NCBI RefSeq assembly: GCF_051013375.1
Contig: NZ_CP142125.1
Direction: 5' to 3' (one strand)
Source: Kordia algicida
GTDB taxonomy: Bacteria > Bacteroidota > Bacteroidia > Flavobacteriales > Flavobacteriaceae
Length of the DNA stretch: 64,000 nt
Each line of letters starts with the position of its first letter. Positions within the stretch are counted from its first letter, which is position 1. Both the position numbers and the translations under genes were made by a program. Below, one piece after another: positions 54,961-61,546 of this stretch. Below the pieces are notes generated by a model. That model was not told where the DNA came from and did no database searches. It worked only from the letters and a program-made list of their open reading frames with translations.

Positions 54961-56323
54961 CAATGCGGAGTTGGAAGCGGCGATCGCTGCGGCGGAAAAT
55001 ACTTGTGATGAAGATGATGACAACAATTATAACGATGCCGATTGTACAGCAACACAAGTCACAGAGAGTTTGACAGATTGTTTTTGGCGAATTACAAACT
55101 TTGCAGGAAATACGCAATTGGAATATGAGTTCTATTTCAATCAAGATGGTTCGTTTACGTTTTCTTCAGAACCTACAAGTAGTATTGTGCACGAAGGAAA
55201 CTGGGAAGTAACAACTTCCGATGGGAATTTAGTGTTAGTCGTGACGAATGTTTCCAATGAAATTACAGCTTTTAATAATTCGTGGATTATTGATGAATGT
55301 ACCGAAGATGAATTACAATTACACGCTGGAAGTCAAGAAATTACTTTGACGAAATCTTGTGTAAACAATACACCTTTTGAGTGTTTTGAAAATATACAAA
55401 CTACTATTTGTGATGAAGAAAATCCTTTTGATGGTTTTGTAGAAATGAACTTAGTGGAATTATTCATTGAAAACATAAGCTGTACACAAGAATACAACTA
55501 CTCTTTTCATACTACGCAAGCCGATGCAGACGCAAATATATTTGCTTTAATTCCGAATGCTTACACGAATACTGCTTCACAAGAAACATTGTATTTACGT
55601 ATTGAAGATTTGGCAGGCGAATATCAGGTATTTTCCATTACAATTTCGGTAGAAGATTGCTGTACAAACAATACAGTTCTCACAAATGATATGATTTTGT
55701 ACATGCCATTTGCCAATCAAACAAAAGATTTAATAAGCAATTGGGAAGCTTCTGGAAACTACAATTATGTTTCCGATAGAGCAGGAAATCAAAGTTGTGC
55801 CATTGCTTTTGACGGAACAGAAACGATAGAAATTCCGATTACAAACTCCAATCAAATTGTACAAGGTGACGCTTTTTCGGTAAGTCTTTGGTTTAAAATG
55901 CAAAATACAAATCCTTCCAATTATGAAATTCTATTTCAAAAAGGAAGTGCCGTTAGTGAAGGTTTTCAAATCAGTGTGTTCGATTTAAATACGCCTGTAT
56001 TTAGTGATGCAGATTCTGGTTACGGCTTATGGGACGATCCTTGGAATATGGACGCCAATTTACCAACAGATACCACCAATTGGCATCATTTGGTAGTTGC
56101 GGTTGATGAAAATAATACAGTGCGTTTATACCGTGATGGTGTGCAGCGTAACGAAGATATAAATGCCAATATTGATATTGGAAGTACATCATTAACGAAT
56201 TACATTCTTGGAAATGGTTTTCAAGGACATTTAGATGATTTGCGTGTGTACAAAACGGCATTGAATCCAAACGAAGTAACAACCTTATTCAATTTGGAAG
56301 CAGATTGTAATAATTGTTTATAA
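54929..56323 (+). CDS. C-terminal part of the frameshifted lipoprotein: repeat module and LamG-like domain
   Basis: 464 codons, in the +1 frame relative to the upstream part and overlapping it by 32 bp; no signal peptide of its own. The first residues (VIAVTSNAELEAAIAAAENT) complete the broken beta module upstream. Then come a lipocalin-like region (LTDCFWRITNFAGNTQLEYE), one copy of the module found in the giant proteins (CDEENPFDGFVEMNLVELF, SFHTTQADADANIFAL, ETLYLRIED) and a LamG/concanavalin-like domain (DMILYMPFANQTKDL, FSVSLWFKMQ, WHHLVVAVDENNTVRLYRDG, LDDLRVYKTALNPNEV). As an independent product it would lack export, so it is probably one gene with the upstream part. Confidence 0.7.
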   Translation: MLMETVIAVTSNAELEAAIAAAENTCDEDDDNNYNDADCTATQVTESLTDCFWRITNFAGNTQLEYEFYFNQDGSFTFSSEPTSSIVHEGNWEVTTSDGNLVLVVTNVSNEITAFNNSWIIDECTEDELQLHAGSQEITLTKSCVNNTPFECFENIQTTICDEENPFDGFVEMNLVELFIENISCTQEYNYSFHTTQADADANIFALIPNAYTNTASQETLYLRIEDLAGEYQVFSITISVEDCCTNNTVLTNDMILYMPFANQTKDLISNWEASGNYNYVSDRAGNQSCAIAFDGTETIEIPITNSNQIVQGDAFSVSLWFKMQNTNPSNYEILFQKGSAVSEGFQISVFDLNTPVFSDADSGYGLWDDPWNMDANLPTDTTNWHHLVVAVDENNTVRLYRDGVQRNEDINANIDIGSTSLTNYILGNGFQGHLDDLRVYKTALNPNEVTTLFNLEADCNNCL

Positions 56324-56369
56324 GAAATAAAAATTAAGTGTTTATTTAAGTTAGTTTAGTGACTTAGTT

Positions 56370-56407
56370 AAAAGCTGTCTTTTGTTGAATTAGGGCAGCT
56401 TTTTTTT
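56370..56407 (+). terminator. Intrinsic terminator
   Basis: AAAAGCTG and CAGCTTTT form an 8-bp stem over an 18-nt loop, ending in a run of T, 47 bp after the LamG-containing gene. Confidence 0.7.
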
Positions 56408-56517
56408 AGTAAAACTCAACTTTGAAAAGTCTGAAAGACGCATTAAAAATTGTTAGTTGAACTAATCTCGTTGCAGAACGGAATCTGCTGAAATGGTAAA
56501 TTATTTTATCTTAACAT

Positions 56518-57183
56518 TTATCCAGAAACTTTTTCCAATAATTCTTTTGCTTCTTGTACAGCGATAATTTTTTGATCAATTTCTTCCATAAGATTGTCTT
56601 CTGCTTTAGAATCTATCTTTTTTCGTTTGGAACCTGCTTTTGCCATTTCCTGTTTGTAAGCTTCAAGTGTGGTAAGCTCTACGTTGTCTCGTTGTAATGC
56701 TTCGGCAACTCGTATATTAAAGCGTCCAATTTCAGGAGTCATTTTGATAAACGTAGGCGAAAAGAATTTCTCTTTTACAACTTCCCAGTACGCTTCTGGA
56801 TCGGTTTCTCTATCTGGAAACTCAATCTTTTCAGAACGTAAATTATTCAAACGCTTCTTTTCTACATAATACATGAACCCTAATAACAAGCCAACGAACC
56901 CAATAAATATTCCGAAAGTCACGCCAATTCCTGTCCATCCATATCTTCCATAAGTCACAATAAATGGCAACGGAATGCTTAACAACCACATTGGTATAAA
57001 AAACAGACGTCCTACAGTTCCTGAAGCTTTTCCGATGAAGGAAGCGACAAGAATCATCCAACTGATGCAGATGATTAGTATATCATCGTTCATTCCTCCA
57101 AAATAATAAATACCTAAAAACGGAAGTGACAATAAAGCAGAAAGTAATGCAATAAGAATGGCATCTAAGTTGAAAATAATCAT
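56518..57183 (-). CDS. Hypothetical membrane protein with cytoplasmic coiled tail
   Basis: 221 residues. Four hydrophobic segments fill the first half (ILIALLSALLSLPFLGIYYF, ILIICISWMILVASFIG, LFFIPMWLLSIPLPFIV, VTFGIFIGFVGLLLGFMYYV). The second half is soluble, charged and helical, with EKIEFPDRETDPEAYWEVVK and a C-terminal coiled-coil-like stretch (DQKIIAVQEAKELLEKV). Family not recognised. It is monocistronic on the minus strand. Confidence 0.72.
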   Translation of the reverse strand: MIIFNLDAILIALLSALLSLPFLGIYYFGGMNDDILIICISWMILVASFIGKASGTVGRLFFIPMWLLSIPLPFIVTYGRYGWTGIGVTFGIFIGFVGLLLGFMYYVEKKRLNNLRSEKIEFPDRETDPEAYWEVVKEKFFSPTFIKMTPEIGRFNIRVAEALQRDNVELTTLEAYKQEMAKAGSKRKKIDSKAEDNLMEEIDQKIIAVQEAKELLEKVSG

Positions 57184-57458
57184 GGGAATACAGTTTTTAT
57201 TTCCTAAATGTAATAGATAATTTTATGGCATGCAATGCTTTTACTTTATTAAGTTCATAAAATTTCGGCTTTACTTCAAGAATATCTCAGCTTCTTTCTG
57301 TGTAACGTGTTTGTTATATATACCTGCGTTAAGGATAGTTGAAAGTTACCATGTAACGCGGATAGCCATACCTATTGACTTTTTGAGTTAAATATGCAAA
57401 AATGGCTTCAATCTCAGTATTCACCTGTATTTTTCTTATTTTGACAAATACAAGTTTT
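57184..57458. other. Intergenic region with repeat fragment
   Basis: AT-rich, no gene. GCGTTAAGGATAG at 57326-57338 matches the left end of the interspersed elements at 41099 and 13529; the right end is missing, so this is a fragment at best. Confidence 0.4.
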
Positions 57459-57596
57459 ATGTATAAGCTTAGTGATATTTTACAAAACGAATACGTTATC
57501 GAATACAGTTTGAAAGGAAAAGATTATTCAGAATCGAAAATTTATGATGCACTAAGAGATTTAAACAAATGTTTGTACGTTAAACGAACAAGGTAA
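57459..57596 (+). pseudogene. Probable N-terminal remnant of a tyrosine recombinase/integrase
   Basis: 45 codons from ATG 57459. The segment KDYSESKIYDALRDLNKCLYV resembles, from memory of flavobacterial integrases, the N-terminal pattern YSEPKIYDAxxDLxKRWYV that leads into YYSF; here the frame ends after YVKRTR. The catalytic domain is absent. It is too short to function, and similarity is too limited for certainty. An inverted-repeat structure lies just downstream. Confidence 0.35.
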
Positions 57597-57643
57597 ATAG
57601 ACAGCCATCTATTTACAAAGATGAAAATCGTTTTAAAACTAAA

Positions 57644-57776
57644 GCTGACTGTCTAAAAAGTACAGATTTCGTCAAACCGAACTTGATTCGCTTCTTTATA
57701 ACACTTAAAAATCAGCATATTGAGATTATGAATTAAGCTCAGGATGGCGTCTTTGAAGACTTTTAAGACAGTCTCT
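57644..57776. mobile_element. MITE-like structure or IS-end remnant
   Basis: GACTGTCTAAAAAGT at 57647 and its near-perfect inverse at 57759-57773 (GACTGTCTTAAAAGT on the minus strand) bound about 100 bp of non-coding DNA. The ends resemble inverted repeats of Bacteroidota transposons of the IS1182/IS5 kind, from memory. No target duplication is obvious. Confidence 0.35.
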
Positions 57777-57855
57777 TTAATTATTTTTTTCTATAAAAAT
57801 TAACGGTTTTTTTGAACAGATCAATACTAAGTAAGATTTAAATACAAAATATTAT

Positions 57856-57896
57856 AAAACATCAAGAATTGAATCATGTTTAATTCTTGATGTTTT
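57856..57896 (-). terminator. Intrinsic terminator of the beta-helix protein gene
   Basis: AAAACATCAAGAATT and AATTCTTGATGTTTT form a perfect 15-bp stem over an 11-nt loop, 16 bp after the stop of the minus-strand gene, with a T run on the minus strand. Confidence 0.85.
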
Positions 57897-57911
57897 AATT
57901 GGACGATAAAC

Positions 57912-60689
57912 TTACTTTTTTAAGACTTTTATACTAGTATTTCCTTTTGTTGTTTCTATGTTTAAAATATATAATCCGGCAGGAAAGCTAGCAATAGCAA
58001 CCTGATTTATATTTTGTGTTTGTAAAACAACCTGTCCTATAGTGTTTAGTACTTTAATATTTGTAATATTTTCGTCCGTTTTTAAATATATTGAACCAGT
58101 AGTTGGGTTTGGATATGCTATAACAGAAACTGTAGCAGCTTCTAGCTCGTTGACATTTAATGGTGTTGAGTTGAATTCATACGCTCCAAGATCTACAGTA
58201 GTGTTGGCAAAGCGAGCGTTTCCTGATATATCTATATTTCCAAATAAATTTGCGTCATAAAAGGAATTTGTTCCCTGATCAATTACTGCTGTAGAAGCAC
58301 TTGTAGGCTTGTAGTTTGTATCCAAATTAGGATTTGCTACGCTGATATTAAAACCGTCAGCATCAACATTCGCAGTGTATGGATATATACTCGGCATTAC
58401 GCAATTATCAATATTCAAATCTCCAAAATTTCCTTCAGTTGTTTTCGAATTGTCAAAAACAATATCACTTACCGAAGACGTATTGTACAAGTTATTATGG
58501 AAGATAGAGTTATGAACGTTTACAATATTATTTAAAGAACCTGTTGCACTAATGTTAATAAGTTGCTTTAAAGTTGTAGAAGGAAAAAAGTTTATATTAT
58601 CTACAAAAGTTGAATTGACAATTGTACTGTTCATTGTTGATGTGCCTGTTCTTCTAAACCAAATCGCACCGAAGTCTGAAGGGCACTGATTTCCAACAAA
58701 TTCAAAGTTGACAAAGTTTGCTGTAATATTGTTTGAGTTTGACGATTGCATCAATAAAATTCCTGTATTTCCATTAGTAGCATTATTTTTTACAGAAACA
58801 TTGATAAAGTTTATGGTTCCATTAAAGTTTCTGTAATCCATTACCAAACCACTAGAATAATGTTCTTGAATGATGGTGTTTTTCAAGGTAAAGTTGTTCG
58901 TGGTGTTTGATTGAAAATCGATGGCAGGGTTTTTACTGCCTGAATGTCCATTTTGAATAATGAAACCATCTATAGTTACAAAACTTGCGCCTATATATAC
59001 CAATTGTGCTAAGTTGTCTGTTCTGTTTGTAAATTGATCATCATATATATCGTCACCATTTACATCACCAGAAATAATTGTAGCATTTGTGGTGTGAATT
59101 AATGAAAAATCTCTGTCATTTTCATCTGTTTCTGTTCCGTTAAAACCACCAATAAGCTTCACAGAAGCATCTGCAATTGTGTATGCGCCTGTTGTTGGCT
59201 TGTATGTGCCTGCTTTTACAAATATTTTTGAGCCAGCACTCACACTTGTAGAGTTTACCGCATCATAAATTGTAGTGTACGCATCTGCCCAACTCGTTCC
59301 GTCATTGTTTCCTGTAGCCGAAGCATCTACATAAATAGTTGCTGCCGGAGCTGGTAATGATAAATTAGCAATATTTCCAGGCCCTGTAAACATTGCGGTA
59401 TTTGCATATTGAATAGCTCCTAAGCCAATAATGGTTCCGCTAGAATAAAATCGTGCATTTTGATAACAGTCTGTAAATGGTAGTTCATTGGTATTGTAGG
59501 CACTACCACTTGCGGTTCCTGTTTGTCTGTACGCTGGTAGTGGTGCAAAATTTCCTGTAGAAATATCTTCAAAAGGACTTTCATTTAATGCAATTGAATT
59601 TGGCACCGTATACGTTGGAGCGAAATCGAGCGCATTTGTGCTTCCAAAATCAATACTTGCGGTGCTAGCTGTAGCAGTTCCTACAAATTCGTTGGTTCCT
59701 GTGTTGTTGTAATAAATATTGTTATACCACCAACCATCAACAGTACCCGAAGTACGTTCTAAACGAATACAACTTGCTAATGAAGCTGCAACTCCTGTTC
59801 CTTCTTGATTTAATGAAAGTGTGTTATTGGAAAACCTAACCGTTAATCCTTGTGCGCCATTTGAAATAAAACGTGCAACACTTCCAGAATATCCAGCATC
59901 TGTTACTTTGTTAGCAATGAATAAATTGTTGACAATATAAATTTCTGTGAATTGACTAAAGTTTCGGTATTCAAATGCATATCCTACTTGCGAAACGTTT
60001 TCATCCATGATACTATTTAGTAAGTAAAAATTCTTTGTCGGATTTGTAGAAGTTCCCGAATTATCTAAGGAACGCATGTCTAATGCAGGACGAGAAGCTG
60101 CATAGTTTCTTGAAAAACGACAATTTTGAATGGTGATCTTCTTTTGTGTATATCCTGTTTGTGGATGTGGAAAACTGTGAAAAGCACTTCCTCCATACGA
60201 ATGGATTAAGTTGATTCTATCAATTATAATTTCTGCATTTACGTGATCTAGTGTGGTTGCTCCTACAGTAGTAGGTTCAATTTGTAAGATGCGATTTGCG
60301 TTATCTGTTTTATTTGCTGATGTTGCGCTAGGAACTTCATTGAGGTCATCACCATTGATGTCACCAGATAAATACACAGGATGTAACCAAGGATCAGTAC
60401 TTCTGTCTGCTCTTGTAATTTCAGTACCATCAAAGCCTCCATAAATATTCACGCCATATTGATTTAGAAATGGTGTTGATGCGTTTATAGGTTTGTACGT
60501 TCCTTCTGCAATCCAGATTTCTGCACCCGCAGTTGTTGTATTGGTCAGTGCGTTGTGTAAAGAGTTGTAGGCATTTGTCCAACTTGTTCCGTCGTTACTT
60601 CCTGTAGCATCAATATCTACATAGACAACTGTTTGTGCTTGCGAAACAGTAAATACCAAAAGGAGAAATAATAATAGTATTTTTTTCAT
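57912..60689 (-). CDS. Secreted beta-helix protein with duplicated domain and T9SS type A signal
   Basis: 925 residues. Signal peptide KKILLLFLLLVFTVSQAQ. The body consists of two tandem right-handed beta-helix domains, each opening with the same signature: YVDIDATGSNDGTSWTNAY at residue 23 and YVDASATGNNDGTSWADAY near residue 452, then GTYKP, GGFDGTE/GGFNGTE and SGDINGDD/SGDVNGDD. The C-terminal 75 residues are a type A sorting domain (AYPNPTTGSIYLK, IKVLNTIGQVV, LPAG-like FPAGLYILNIET, ending KVLKK). Secreted through T9SS, then attached or released. Such folds often bind or cleave polysaccharides, but no catalytic residues can be named. The neighbouring two-component pair may regulate it. 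Confidence 0.88.
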   Translation of the reverse strand: MKKILLLFLLLVFTVSQAQTVVYVDIDATGSNDGTSWTNAYNSLHNALTNTTTAGAEIWIAEGTYKPINASTPFLNQYGVNIYGGFDGTEITRADRSTDPWLHPVYLSGDINGDDLNEVPSATSANKTDNANRILQIEPTTVGATTLDHVNAEIIIDRINLIHSYGGSAFHSFPHPQTGYTQKKITIQNCRFSRNYAASRPALDMRSLDNSGTSTNPTKNFYLLNSIMDENVSQVGYAFEYRNFSQFTEIYIVNNLFIANKVTDAGYSGSVARFISNGAQGLTVRFSNNTLSLNQEGTGVAASLASCIRLERTSGTVDGWWYNNIYYNNTGTNEFVGTATASTASIDFGSTNALDFAPTYTVPNSIALNESPFEDISTGNFAPLPAYRQTGTASGSAYNTNELPFTDCYQNARFYSSGTIIGLGAIQYANTAMFTGPGNIANLSLPAPAATIYVDASATGNNDGTSWADAYTTIYDAVNSTSVSAGSKIFVKAGTYKPTTGAYTIADASVKLIGGFNGTETDENDRDFSLIHTTNATIISGDVNGDDIYDDQFTNRTDNLAQLVYIGASFVTIDGFIIQNGHSGSKNPAIDFQSNTTNNFTLKNTIIQEHYSSGLVMDYRNFNGTINFINVSVKNNATNGNTGILLMQSSNSNNITANFVNFEFVGNQCPSDFGAIWFRRTGTSTMNSTIVNSTFVDNINFFPSTTLKQLINISATGSLNNIVNVHNSIFHNNLYNTSSVSDIVFDNSKTTEGNFGDLNIDNCVMPSIYPYTANVDADGFNISVANPNLDTNYKPTSASTAVIDQGTNSFYDANLFGNIDISGNARFANTTVDLGAYEFNSTPLNVNELEAATVSVIAYPNPTTGSIYLKTDENITNIKVLNTIGQVVLQTQNINQVAIASFPAGLYILNIETTKGNTSIKVLKK

Positions 60690-60792
60690 AATAATTGTTT
60701 TACTTCATTTAATTTGAAAGCAAAACAACTAATGATAGCACTGTTTACAAGTTACATTTTTCTAAATACGTTCAATTTTTTTCTAAATGAAT

Positions 60793-61545
60793 TTACAGGA
60801 ATGTTTCTTTTACAATAGTAATGAATTGTTCCTTTTTAGATTTGGAAATAGGAATGCGTTTTTGGTTGTTCATCAGTAAAAAATCACCTTCTTCTTTGAT
60901 GAGTTCATCTACATATTTTAAATTGATTAAATACGATCGGTGACATTTAAAAAACATGGCATTTTCTTTTAATTGTGAGACAAAATGCTTCAATGGTTTA
61001 CAAATAGTTTTTGTTTTTCCACTTTTGAGTTGCACATTGGTGTACATGCTATCAGCTTCAAAATAAATAATGTCTTCATGAGAAGCAAACATAATTCCTT
61101 TAGGAATTTCTAAAGCAATTTTATTAATTGAAATTTGTTGTAAAGAAGTTCTAAGTTTGTCAAATTGCTGAGTTAAGTTACTCGTTTCAATAGCTCCTTG
61201 CGCTTTTAATACTGAGTTTTTTAATTCTTGCGTATCAATTGGTTTTAGAAGGTAATCAATTGCAGCAATTTTAAAAGCTTCAATTGCATATTGATTATAC
61301 GCGGTGACAAAAATGATCTTAAAGTTTATAGGCTCATCAAAATAATCTAAAATGTCTAATCCTGACTGGTTGGGCATTTCAATATCTAAAAAAACTAATT
61401 CTGGTTGTTCTTTTTTAATCATGGAAACTCCTAAAGCTAAGTCAGAAGCTTCTAGAATTTGATGTATTTGTGGACAATATTCTGTGATTAATTGCAATAA
61501 TAAATGTCTTGCGCGTTTTTCATCGTCAATAATTACTGCTTTCAT
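60793..61545 (-). CDS. LytTR-type response regulator
   Basis: 250 residues. Receiver domain with DDEKRA (acidic pocket), phospho-acceptor in LVFLDIEMPNQSGLDIL (Asp near residue 55), VTAYNQYAIEAF (Thr/Tyr switch) and DYLLKPID (Lys). The LytTR DNA-binding domain fills the C-terminal third (HEDIIYFEADSMYTNVQLKS, KCHRSYLINLKYVDEL, IPISKSKKEQF). It pairs with the sensor kinase immediately upstream (1 bp between the genes), so it is the regulator of a LytS/LytR-type two-component system. Confidence 0.95.
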   Translation of the reverse strand: MKAVIIDDEKRARHLLLQLITEYCPQIHQILEASDLALGVSMIKKEQPELVFLDIEMPNQSGLDILDYFDEPINFKIIFVTAYNQYAIEAFKIAAIDYLLKPIDTQELKNSVLKAQGAIETSNLTQQFDKLRTSLQQISINKIALEIPKGIMFASHEDIIYFEADSMYTNVQLKSGKTKTICKPLKHFVSQLKENAMFFKCHRSYLINLKYVDELIKEEGDFLLMNNQKRIPISKSKKEQFITIVKETFL

Positions 61546-61546
61546 A

